Under the pieces are notes generated by a model. That model saw only the letters and a program-made list of their open reading frames with translations, made no database searches and was not told where the DNA came from. A program made the position numbers and the translations under genes. From NCBI GenBank assembly GCA_000708835.1, contig DF237384.1:15753-78378 (forward strand): a stretch of DNA of 62,626 bases. The letters run 5' to 3'. This document shows positions 1 to 12,700 of this stretch, in pieces. Within the stretch, counting starts at the first letter, position 1. Every line of letters begins with the position of its first letter. The DNA comes from Klebsormidium nitens. Its lineage: Eukaryota; Streptophyta; Klebsormidiophyceae; Klebsormidiales; Klebsormidiaceae.

Positions 1-747
1 GGGCCAACTTCACCCGGCTGCCAGCGACGTCCCGATACTGCATCGCTTTCCGAACCGGCGCGGCCGCCGTAGCCGCTCTCGCGGGCCTCACCATCGACAC
101 CGGGGATCTGTCCCCGGCATTCGATCCCAAGGTCTTCAACTACTCGACGACCGCCCCGCCGGGCACTACTGCGGCGAGCCTTGACTTTATTCCGGGCCCA
201 ATGTTGTCCTCGGTTAGCATCCAGGGCGTTCCCGTGGCGCTTGACTGGTCGCGCGGCGCGGCGCGCAACAACGCGCACACTGTGACCCGGTTGACCCCCG
301 GCTGGAACATTATCGCCGTGGAAGTGACGGCGCCAAACGGCTTCTCGCTGACGTCATACACGGTGGACGTCTTTGTGGCATCGCCGTGCCCCAAGGGCCA
401 CCCAAAAAAGCCGCCCGCGGCCGCGTGCCTGCTGAGCCTTTCCCCCGACGTGGGCCCGGTGACCGGGGGGACTAGAGTGGCGCTCCAATTCCCGGCCGGT
501 CAACTGCCAGTCTCTGGGAACTGCTGGTGGTGCTCCCCGAACTACAACCGATTCCAGCCCGCGATCAATGCGAAGAATCCAGTCTGCAACTTCGGCGGGC
601 GCAAGGTGACGGCCGAGTACGAGAACTGGAGCAGCACGAGCATTGTTTGCTACGCGCCACCCTGGGATGGGGCGGCCGCAGTGGACGTGACCTTCAGTCT
701 CGACGGCACCACGTTCAGCGCTGCCGGCGGACGTTTCTTTTACCACG
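1..747 (+). repeat. Module exon 1 (partial): cadherin-like + TIG
   Basis: The window opens inside this exon, with two bases left of the first full codon. It starts near the conserved Cys-containing linker (RYCIAF), runs through a cadherin-like sandwich (closing TAPNG...YTVDV) and a TIG domain (GPVTGGTRVALQFP, PVCNFG, IVCYAP, TFSLDGTTFS) and ends FFYH with a phase-1 donor at 748. It carries an extra Cys pair (CWWC) after the TIG start. The unassigned N-terminal part lies outside the window. Confidence 0.85.
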
Positions 748-3700
748 GTGAGTCAATCTCACATCCGCTGATCAGTTTGTCCAAAGATCGAAACCTGTGT
801 TGTCTCCTGTCCGTACATCTGCAAACGAACAGGTTTGCCAAGGCAACTGAAGCCACAAAAGGATTTCAATTGTGTGCTGTTCTTGGGAGCTGCGAAGGTA
901 GAATAGTGATGATCTTGCAATCTGAGCCCGCTGATCAGCAAGCTTCTCTACAAGTGGCTCTTTAAGCTTCATGCATCTGAATCCTTACACCTCTTGGTAA
1001 CGTAATCTTGCCTTTCAACCGCCGGTCCTATGCAACGAGTCTAGGTGCTTCAGTTCCCTTTACATCACACTCACTTACGAGGCTCCGCTGTCTGCACTTC
1101 GTGTCCCGATGTTTTAGTCCCCAGTCCTTTAATCTTTCAGCTTCTTCGACTTTCTCACGATCCTTTTCCTTCTGCAGCGCCCTACTCCCCCGGGAACTTG
1201 ACCACGGCGCCGTCTACATTACGGGTGGCCACACAGTTCGACGCAATCGTTCCCCTTACTGGACCTTCATTCCCCAGCAGCTACAAGAACTTTGCTGCAC
1301 TGCCAGCGCAGTGCCGGATCTCCTATATGGGGACCACAGCGGCGCTTTACATTCCGCCCAGCGGAAACTCAACCACGCCGTCCTTGCGGTGCCGGCCGGT
1401 TCTCTGGTCGTACATGTCCCCAGGGACATATAACCTTGACGTCAGCATTAACGGGTTCGACTTCGTACCCGTCCCCCAGCCCATCACATTTCTCCCCCGG
1501 GACTCCTCGGCCAATGAGATGAGCTACACGTGGTTTCAAAGCCCCGGCTCCAAGCTGCTGCCGGCAACCGACGCTTACTGCGTCGGTTATGACATCAGCC
1601 CGGAAGCGGACAACGCCACGCTCTACAACCTAGGCCTCGGACGTTTGGATATGAAACCCGCATACAGCGCCGACGTCCACTTCTACTCCGCGAGCGCGCC
1701 CTACGACGCGCGCGTGCTTGAGGTCGCGGCCGCGCCGGCCGCCGCGGGCGCGACTGTCGTGGTCAACGGGCGCGCCCTGGCTGGCATGTGCGCCAACGGA
1801 AAGTTTGGGAACAACGTCATAACGGTACCCGTCTTGTATTCGGGGGTGCAGACCTTCACTGTGGAGGTCACAGCCCTCAACGAAATCAACCGAGCCGTTT
1901 ACACGATCAGCGTCGACGTTGCTCCCGAGCCGCCCTCGGTGCCCTGCCCCCGAGGGTATGCTCCCCAGCCGCCAGGCTTCGCTTGTCTGCAGAGCCTCTC
2001 CCGGGGCTTTGGACCGACCGCCGGCGGCACTGGGGTCGTTCTCCGTTTCCCCTGGGGCCAGGCGCCCCCTGCGCTCGGCAACTGGATGTACGGGCAGCAG
2101 TCAGCTGGGCCCACCAAGCCCCCGGTCTGTTCTTTCGGCGACAGCCGGGTGGTTGGGAGCTATTTTGGAGACGGAATCTTCTGTAACGCCCCCGCTTTGG
2201 TTGCGGGGTCGGGTTCGCAGACCGTGCCGGTGACCTTCAGCCTGGACGGGGTCAAATTCAGTACAAGCGGGGCAAACTTTACATACTACTGTAAGTCGAA
2301 ATCATCCTCTGTCTTGGGAAAGACCTTTGAAACTTGCTTTTGCCAAAATCCAAGAGTTTGGTTCAAGACAGTTTTGTCATTATGGCTTCCAGCAACAAGG
2401 TCCTCTCCTCGCGTTTCATCCCGCTGATTTGTCTAGCCTCCAGTCGCTGGTATTTGCTACTTGACATTAAAAGCTACAGAAGCCAGAACTACAGAAGCCT
2501 GGCGGGTTCATCATACTTGAGGATAAGTCTCACCTATTCTGGATGTTTCGACACTTGACTGTGCAGGATCCGACCTTCCAATGGTCTGAAAAAGCTTCTG
2601 CAGAAAAAGGCTGGGCTTCAATTAGATGATGGAAATTTTTCGACATAGAACGGAACCGACAAGTCTCAAGCATAGAGAAATGATGCGGAGTACGGATGCT
2701 CGTCTAGATTTCAACCACGTGCGCAGCTTGATTACGATGATAACTTACATGTGGCCGAGCTTCCATCGGCTCTTCATGAAAGGAAAATTTGAAGTCACTT
2801 CATTTGCGTTCAAAGACAAGATGTGCAGCAACTCACTCATCTGCCATTGGTAACCTGCAGCTCCTTTCTCGGCGACCTCTTTCGATCCTCCCCTTGGGAG
2901 CGTCTCCACAGGTTCCATCTTCGAAGCGACCATCCTTTTGGACAAGCTCGTATATCTGGACAACGCTGTCGATGCGGCCGCTGTTTCTAGCTCCGCCTCG
3001 TGTAATTGCGACGGGGTAACCACGCCGGCGACCTACCTGCCCCCCGGTGGAAACCGCAGCCAGCCCGCGCTGCGCTGCAATACCATGGCAACCTCGGCCG
3101 GAAACCTATACCTCAGGGTCTCTCTAAACGGGTTCGACTACGTGACGGTGCAAACGCCGATCAACGTGCTGCCTTCCGACGGCGCCTGGCAGTCCCCAAA
3201 CCGCTACGAGCCGACCGCGGCCGCGCGCATGCTCGCGCCCGGCCTCTGCGTGGGCTACGCGGCGGGCCCGGGGACCGCCGACGCGTCGCTTCGGGGCCTG
3301 GAGCTCTCTCCAGGGGCGACCATGCTCCCCAGCTTTGCCGGCTCGGTGCTGTTTTACACCGCACAAGTTGGCTGGGACGTCCGTCAGGTGAACTTCACCG
3401 TCGTACCAAACGTAGTCGGGGCGACGGTGTCCATAAACGGCGCGCCGCTCGGCGTTTCCTGCGCGGGCGGCGCGATCGCGGGGAACGTCTTCTCGGCGCC
3501 GGTTCTCTTCACCGGCCTCAACCGGTTCACAATCGTGGTGACGGCACTCAACGGCTTCAGCCAGGCGACGTACCAAGTGGACGTATACGCCGCGGCAGCG
3601 CCCGTCGCGGCCGCGTGCCAGCGCCCGTACGCGGCGCAGCCCGTGACCGCGTGCCTGCGGAGCGTGACCCCGGGGCTGGGCCCCGTTTCGGGGGGCACCC

Positions 3701-6700
3701 AAGTCCGCCTCCAGTTCCCCCCCAATCAACTGCCTCTGGGGCCCGCCACGTGGTACAATCAGTGGACGTTTGGGACGGGTGTCAAGCGGCCTGTATGCCG
3801 CTTTGGGGCGCTGACGACCGTCGGAACGTACGGCTCAGACGGCGTTTCTATCACGTGCGCCGCGCCCGCATGGCCTGACAAGTTCCGGCCAGAGACGGTG
3901 CCGGTGTCATTCAGCCTGGACGGATCGACATTCGCGGAGCTGGGGGCGACTTACACCTACCACAGTAAGTTTCTTCTTGCACATCAATTTCTTTTTTCGA
4001 ACATCACTGTCTGGTTGCAAGCTGCGATGGTTTCGATCAACATGGCAACTTGAGTACGCACCTCTTTGATGACTGTTCAAATTCAAACGTCAAGCTATGG
4101 AAAGCTTTCACATTACTCATTTCGTTCCCTTGATATCGATTTAGCGACCGTTGAGCAGCTTGCTTGATCCTGGCTTTCAGCCCTTGTAACCCTTCAAATT
4201 TGCGCAAAATGATTCATTGCAAAGACGAGAAGGAAGGAAGACTTTGGCGCTCCTTTTATGGCTGCGTGTAAACGTTTGTTTGCTATTGAAGTAGGGAGTC
4301 GAAACACTCTCAAAATTAAGGAACAAGAGCTGCATCGCAAGAGGTTCAAAAATTTGCACCTTTCTCTAGACCCAAAACTTCATTCGCTCTCTTGTCGTTG
4401 TCCCAGGTGTATTCCAGGCGGGCCCTGTCCTCGGCCTGCCTTCCCCGGCCTACACTGGGTACCCTCTCCCAGTCGTGGTCCCCCTCACGGGCCTCATCTT
4501 CCCGGCCAACTTTTCCACCACCGATCTCCTCACCACCTCTGCTGAGTGCACTCTCCAAGGAGGCGGAGGACCGGCCGCGACCTACCTCCCCTCACACAAC
4601 GACTCAACCGGGCCTGCTCTCAGTTGTACCGTCCTGGTGCCTTGGTATTACCCTGACTTTTACTGGCAAACGTCCTGGACCCTGGCCGTTGCCTCAACGG
4701 CCAAGAATTCGTTTCCGTGCAACAACCAATCAGCTTCGCGCGTCCCAACGTCACGAAGTACGACGGATGGAACTATCTGAGGTCGTACGTCAACCCGGGT
4801 GTGCGGTTACCTGCCTCGCCGGCTGTGTGCGTCAACTACACCACCGGAGGCGCTTCCATGAGCGCCTCCCTTGCCAACATATCTCTGAACGCCATTCCGC
4901 TACTCCCGCCCTTCGATCCTTCCGTCCAAGTCTATTCCGCCAACGTCTCGGCGGACGTCTCCCAGGTGAACGTCTCAATCGTCCCCGGCGTTCTGGGCTC
5001 GAGTATCAAGGTTAACGGGACGCTTTTGCAGTACGGCTGTGCAAACGGCACAGACTGCAACAACACCGCAACTCTGCGAATCTCATACGCCGGCCTCAAC
5101 ACTTATGCAATCACCGTTGACTCCCCGAACGGCCTGAATCAGACGGTCTACCAAATTCTGATCTACTCGGCGCCCGCCACTGACATTTGCCGCCGCCGGC
5201 CCTTCCCGCCGCCTGCGCGCACGGCCGCGTGCATTAACGGCGTCGCAACGTTCGCTGGCCCGACGACCGGGGGAACTAGAGTGGGAGTTCATTACCCCTA
5301 CGGTCCGCTGCCGTCAGCCAAAGCCGCTTATTCCTCCGTTGGTATAGCCCGCTTGAAGCCGCCCACGTGCGCCTTTGGTGAGACACTTACTGTCGGATCG
5401 TATGCCTGGGAGGGGGATTATATCACCTGCTACTCACCCCCTCAAGACGAGCCTAGGACCGTGGAGCTGCGGATCAGCTTCGATGGGAACACCTTTACCG
5501 CCTCCGGGCTGACGTTCTCTTACTACGGTGAGACAAGCTTCCTTACTCTAGTTGTGCGTAGCTCGCAAATATTGGAGCGTACTCATGTGCTTCCTTCCTT
5601 CAACGAATTTACGTTGTTCTAGGAAATTTGGACGTCTAAGAAGGAAGCTTCTTACTTGAAACTCGTCTCGTCACTCTGACGATGACTTCAATCAGGGTCA
5701 CAAAACGCGTCGAGCGGACTGGTCTCAAATCGTTCCCGTGCTCCGGATCAGCATGCCCATCTGCCTAGAATCAAATATTATGATGGATTTGACCCTACAG
5801 GGGTAGGTAGCAAGGTCAAGCTCAGATTTACCCTGGGCCGCAGACAGGCCCAAACCAGATTCTGGAGTTCTGCCTAAGTTTTATTTTTCAGCAACTTCGC
5901 CCCGAACTCAATTCTGCTTAGCCATATTTTGAATTTTGAGTTCTCCGAGGATATTAAATCACCCGGTAGAACCTTGAAAGGACTTAAGCCGTCCACTTGC
6001 AAGAAGGAAGTATTGGACGTTTCGGAATATTGATTCAGCGTAATATGACCCTTCTTCAATCCAGTCTTAGGAGGACAGAGTGGCGAGCGAATGTTAGCGG
6101 CTCCATCTGGACGAGCTGCTGATTCGGATTCTTGATTCTTTTAATTTCAAAGAATGGCAAAGAAGCATTTGCTTTCTTACCTTGCTGGTACTAGTCTCTG
6201 GTTTCAATCGCTCTGCTCCGTCTTCTTCTCTGTTTTGTAAAATCTCTTACGTTTTGTTGAACGAATCGTAGAAGTTTGCGAGAGATTGTCTTCTTCGAGC
6301 CGACCAATCTTGGTTCCTTATGGATCTATTGCCCACTCTTAGAAACACGCCTTGAAGAGTGCGGCGATTGTTTTGTATGTTGAATCTGTGGCCTCGCACT
6401 TTCGACTCGCCGTTCTCATTGCTGTCACGCACAGCTTCAACTCTCACTTTATTTCAAATTGGCTGAGCTCTGCGTCACGACAGGTCTTCATAGCCTGCAA
6501 AGTCTGAAAAAAAGCAACAACACATCAGCTTTAGCTTTGCTCTGCTTCACTTCATGCATAGCTCCCCGGCACGATTGCTTCCAACCGTTCAAACTCTGCG
6601 CGCAGCGCCCTTCGAGGCCCTGTCGGTCACCACGGAGCCCGCCGCCCTCTACGTTGGGGCCATCTTCAAGGCGCGCGTCTCTCTGACGGGGCCCGTCTTT

Positions 6701-9700
6701 GGTCCGGCCTTCACCGACTTCGCCGGCGCCGACCAAACCGGCCGCTGCCAGATGCCGGGCAGCATCTCCCGGGCTTCTTACGTTCCCGCCAACGGAACCG
6801 GCGGACCGCCGTCCCTTTACTGCGAGGCCCTCGTCCCGTACTACTTCGGCGCCGGGCAGTACTCTCTCCAAGTGTCGCTCAACGAATGGGACTACGTGCC
6901 CGTCCCCCAGCCGCTGTCGTTTGCGCCGTTCAACGCCAGCGGGTCTGGCTATAACCGGCTCCCTAATGCGGGCGTCCGCTGGCAGTCCAATGTTCCGTAC
7001 AACGAGAGCCTCTGCTTAAGCTACCCGGTTGGTCCCGACATCGACGACGCGACACTTTCGCAGCTCGCTTGCGATCAAGGGGGCCTTTCCCCGGCCTTCG
7101 ACCCCAGCGTTTTTGCGTACACTGCAAGCGTTCCTTCGAACGTCACCCAAGTCTTCCTCACCTTAGCGCCAGCTGTCATCGGGGCGACCATCACCATCAA
7201 CGGCTCACTGTTGGCGGTCGCCTGCGCCGACGGATTCCTCGTCAATAGCACGATCACGCTCCCTATCGCTTATGCGGGCGCGAATAACTTCGTGATCGAG
7301 GTGACGGCCCTCGACGGGATCCACCGCGCGCTCTATTCCGTTTCCGTTTTCAGCGCGCCGGAACCGGGGCTTGTAGCGTGCCCCAAAGCGTACGCGTCCC
7401 AGCCGCGCTCCGCCTGTATGCAGAGCATCGTTCCGGTGGTGGGCCCCATTTCCGGCGGAACAACAGTGACCATCCGCTTCCCCTACAACCAGCTCCCTCT
7501 CGGCCCTGTAAACTGGTGGGACTGGTGGAGCAACTCGAACTACGGCTCCGGTGTGAAAAAGCCCGTGTGTCGCTTTGGGAGGTCACTAGTCACTGGGGCT
7601 TATGGAACGGACGGGACTAGCATCACGTGCGTGGCACCCCCCTGGGACGAGACTGCTCCGTCGAGGACGGTGGCGCTCTCCTTCAGTCTGGATGGCGTTT
7701 CGTTTAGCACTGCTGGAGCCAATTTCCACTATCACGGTAAGATTGGCTTGTTTCAACCAAAAGCGCTGAATCTACTTGCGTCTGCAAACAATGTACTGTC
7801 TTTGATACTCGCTCAATCGCTTCAAAAGGCTAGGGCAAATGCAGGATCTGCTTCCTTTTCCCTTCAATCTCCGACCTGCTTGCCGCCCCAACTCTTGAGA
7901 GGTGGAAGCACTGTAGACCCAAGTCCATAAATACCTTGATCACAGGGTGCGTGCTTTGTTGCTGCCTTCAGGACGATTCAAGCCGCTTCACCTTACCATT
8001 TTTAGCCACCTTTCAACTGAGAATTGTTTAACGTTTGTTCCGGATGCAGAAAGAGATGACGACTCCAGTCGCTTCCCGCTGATTCTTGTGTATCTCTGCC
8101 TTCAGTTCCCTTCACAGCCGCGGCTGTTACGGCTCCCCGCGTGCCAGTCAGCCTCGGCTCCCTCTTCGAGGCCCTTGTTCCGCTGGACAACGCGCCGTTT
8201 GCAGCGGACTTCACCGACTACGCCGGAATTTCCGCCACGGCGACCTGCGACATCCAGGCCTACCCGCGAATGCCCGCCGTCCTCATTCCCCCTGGTCCCA
8301 ACCAAACCCTCCCAGTCTTCCGCTGCGTGGGCAACTCTCAGTTGGGGATTGAAGTCGGAACCTACAACCTGCACATCTCCCTGACCGGCCAGGATTCCGT
8401 AACCGTTCGCAAACCGATCGTTTTCTCGGCGCCCGGTGGCCCGCCCGTCGGCGACACCGGCTTCTATGCAAACGCGCAGCCGCGGCCGCTCCCGCCCTCG
8501 CCCGGGTTCTGCGTCAGCTACCTGGTGGGCGCTACGTCAGCCAACGTCAGCCTGTCCGCTCTCGCATTTTCGGAGGGCCTGTTCCCTGCCTTCGACCCGG
8601 GGCTCCGCAGCTACTCTTCCCGAGTCGCCTTTAACGTCACCGAGGTGACCATCATCGTGCTTCCGAGTGTGGTCGGGGGAAGCGTGAGCGTCAACGGACG
8701 GCCTCTGGGCGTCACTTGCGTCAACAAGACGATTGCCCACAACGTGTTTACGGCTGCCGTTCCTTACGCAGGGAACAACAGGTTTACGGTTGAGGTCACG
8801 GCCCCCGACGGCATCAACCGGGCGGCTTATACCATAGACGTATACGCGGATCTTGCCCCCGTGCCGGCGGTCTGCCAAAAGCCGTACGCGCCGCAGTTTA
8901 CCACCGCGTGTTTGCAGAAGATTTACCCAGGGGTTGGGCCCACGACCGGGGGAACCCTGGTCCAGCTTCAGTTTTCCTCGGGCTCTTTCTCCTACCTGTA
9001 CTCCGTGCCTACCGTTTACTCGCCCGGGGACTGGCAATGGCGGCAACTGTGGACGGTGAAGCAACCGGTGTGCGCCTTCGGCAATCAAACGGTCCCGGGG
9101 ACGCTTAATGGCGACTCTGCGGTGACTTGCACGAGTCCCCCCGCGGCAAACGGAGCCCCGGAAACGGTAGCGCTGACGTTCAGCCTTGACGGACGGACCT
9201 TCTCTTCAACAGGCGCCACGTTCACATACCACAGTAAGTGAAAGCCCCGTGTTTTCTTGTGCAATTTGAAAACGATACTCTGCCCATTTTTCGTTCCAGC
9301 TTCAAAGTGTTTGTGATAAGCGTTTCCAGTTCGACAGTAAATCAAAGAATAGACGAGCTAACCTGTCAATATATATTCTTGCTGTCAATTCCGCCAATAA
9401 TAGCTTCTCAACGTCTAAGTTTTTCTCTGAAAAGTTGCCGGCTGTTGTTTCGCGAACTGACGTCCCCAAGGTTTTATGTTGCACAAAAAGTGTGAATCAA
9501 AATGTCCAACTTTGTTCAACCAGCACTCAATTTGAATCATCTCGTGCAGCCCCCTATCAAGCGGTTGGGTTCGACGGGCTACCATCAACCCTCTACCTCG
9601 GGAAAGCGTATCAAGTCCACATCCGCCTCCAAGGACTCTTGCTCCCCGACGCATTCACCAACTTTGACCTCATCTCCCTGACTACCATGTGCCAATTCGA

Positions 9701-12700
9701 GGGCATGCGGACCGGCGCCGCGTTCCTCCCAGGCGACGGGAATGGCAGCGACCCCATGGTGTCCTGCGCTTTTTTGGCGCCCGGTTACTTCCAGCCCGGC
9801 CCACACAGCCTGAGCCTCTCCCTCACCGGGCAGGACTTTGCGACGGTGCTCCAGTCCCTTGTTCTCACCACTCCAAACGACACCTCCTCTTACTACTACT
9901 GGTGGTCGTATCTCCCCGGGCCGTATTACAACCAAGGCCTCCAGCTTCCTTCCTCCGCGGGCTATTGCGTCTCCTATTCCTCAGCGCCGGACGCCCTAAA
10001 CGCAAGCCTGACTAGTCTGGATCTAGGCGGAGTCGCTCTCTCGCCCCCGTTCAGCCCCAGCATACTCCAATACACAGCATCAGTGACGTCAGCCCTGGAC
10101 GCTGTAAACGTCACCCTACTCCCCGCCGCGCTTGGCGCGCGCGTGCGTGCGAGCGGCGGGGTCCTGGAGCCCGACTGCGCAAGCGGCGCGCCGGGTGGTA
10201 ACGCCCTCGTCTTTCCGGTGCAGTACGTCGGAAAGAATAACCTGACCATCGAAGTGACGTCAGCCAGCGGCCTCTCACAAGCGGTGTACTACGTCAACGT
10301 ATACGCGGCGCCCGCCGATCGCACGTGCCAGGTCAAACCGTATGCCCCGAGCGTCCCGCGAAGCGCGTGCCTGCAGAGCATCTTTCCGTCGTCGGGGCCC
10401 GCTTCCGGCAGAACGCGCGTCACTTTCAACTTCCCCTGCGGTCAGCTCCCGAGTAACATGGGCCGGGACGGCTTTTGGGATGTGAAGCTGCCCATATGCT
10501 CCTTCGGCGGTCGGCAGGTTACGGGGATGTACGACTGGGGCTGGGGCTGTTCTCTTTGGTGCTCGTCTCCAGCTTGGGATCAAAACGCTTCGGCGGAGAG
10601 CGTGGAGGTGACGTTTAGCTTTAATGGGGGCCGTACGTTTAGCAAAGCCGGGGCCATCTTCTCATATTACAGTGAGTATCTGCAAATGCATCAAGGATCT
10701 AGAGCTGCACCTTCGTCGCCAACACAAAGGTCATGGTTTGCAGCGTTCACTGACGATGGTGACGATGTTGTTGCCCGAATCGGACTTCCCCTGTGACTGG
10801 TAAACTGGAGCTTCCAAGACTGCCGCTGCGTGCAGACTTGCCTGCATCTGAGGCCTTTCTTTTCATATCAGCAACCTTATAGAAGGTTATACTTCTTGGA
10901 TGTTTATAAGATACTCAAGAGGTCTGCTGTTGCAGTTGCCAATGGTACATTCTTCTGATTAACAATCATATCGAGTTGTCTCAAGCTTTCTCCTTCGCTT
11001 AAGCCAATGAGATTGCAATTTAATTCTGGCTTGCAGGTTTTTCTCAGATGCATGAGTTGTGAACTGCTCTTTAATTCGTCTTATGTCCTCCTTTTTGGGG
11101 TTGCAGTGCATTGAGGCCTAACAGACTTTCTGAACTTCCAGACACTTCCAGACTTCTGAAGATGCTAGCTTGAGCATTCAGGTGTGCCGCCAAACCAACA
11201 ATCCTTGCTCGTTTCGCTCTTACAACGCTTGACTCGTCTTTGCAGTTCCCTTCAACCCCACCTTGAGCAGCGTCCCTGACGCGATCGTACTGGGCACGAC
11301 TTTCTACATCGAGGTCTCCCTGAGCGGGCCCGTCTTTGGCGCCAACTTCACTGGTTACGACGCCTTCGCCCCCGCCTGCCGCCTGCCAAACTTGTGGGGC
11401 CTGGTCGTGCCCGCCACCTTCATCACCAATGGAACCACCCCGGCTCTGGGCTGCACCCTGGCAACCCAGTATTACATGAACCCCGGCTCATTCATACTGG
11501 AGGTTTCTCTAAATGGGTACGACTTTGTGGCCTGCCCAGAGCGGCTAAATATAGTTCCCTCTAACAACACCAACTGGAACTACAATTGGGTGCCCGGCTG
11601 GCAGTCCCCGCCCGCGCTGCCGAGTGCCCCGGGCCGGTGCGTACCGTTCGTGGGCGATCCGGAGAATGTGGACGCGAGTCTGCTAAGCATAGTGGTGGGG
11701 AACGAGACGGTCCCAAACCCGGTGCGCATTTTCCCCATGTTCTTCCAGGCGGATTACATGCAGAGCAGCGCGTACTTCGGAACGGTCCCTGCGGCTGCGG
11801 ATGAGATCATGCTCACGGCAGTGCCGGCCATAGCCGGCGTTAATGTGACGCTAGACGGCGTTCCTTTGGCGCTGTCTTGCGAGAATGGAGAGCTCGCGGG
11901 CAACTCGATATCGGCGGCCATCCCTCATTCCGGCCTCAACTGGTTCCGTTTCTATGTCACCGCCCTGGACGGAATCCACGAGCTCGGCTACCGCCTCGAC
12001 ATCTTTGCTGAGCCGCCGCTGGGACCGGGGTCGTGCCCGCGGCCCTACAAGCTGACGTCACAAACCAGCTGCCTCCAACGGCTTTCGCCTCTGGTCGGAC
12101 CTGTGGCGGGGGGCACCCAGGTCTTTGTGGGCTTGTCTGGCGGTCTGCCCTCGTTCGCAGCCAACTATTACTGGGGCTGGGGCTCCGACTCCGGTTCTCA
12201 ATTCAAGCCGCCCGTCTGTAGATTTGGCTCCCAAGCAGTGAACGGAACGTACACTCAGGGGTGTTCCTCTGGCTGGTGCGGGGGGGGCGTTCTGTGCGAC
12301 ACTCCCGCAGTGAAAGCCCCGATGGGCGGGCAAACTGTGCCGGTCACGATCAGCTTCGACGGAGCAACTTTCACCGCAAGGAATGCTACTTTCACGTATT
12401 ATGGTAAGGAGTCAATCTTTGTCCGGTTCTTTTTCTGCTGTGTTCTGCTAAGCTCAAGCTTCGACTTTGTTTTATCAACAAGCTTGGATCGGTATGCGAA
12501 AAATTTGCAGAAGAACAAATTTTTCGTACGAACCCAACATGCTAAGAAGTTCTCTGAAAAACAGGTCATGATGTCACTGCAGCTTTGGTGGACCAGGAAC
12601 TCTGTTTGTGTCAATTGGATCGTCAAAATCAGACCTTCTGTTTCAAGTCTCAAGATGAACTCAAAACTAGTTTCTTTCTGCCAAGAGCAAGAGATCCACC

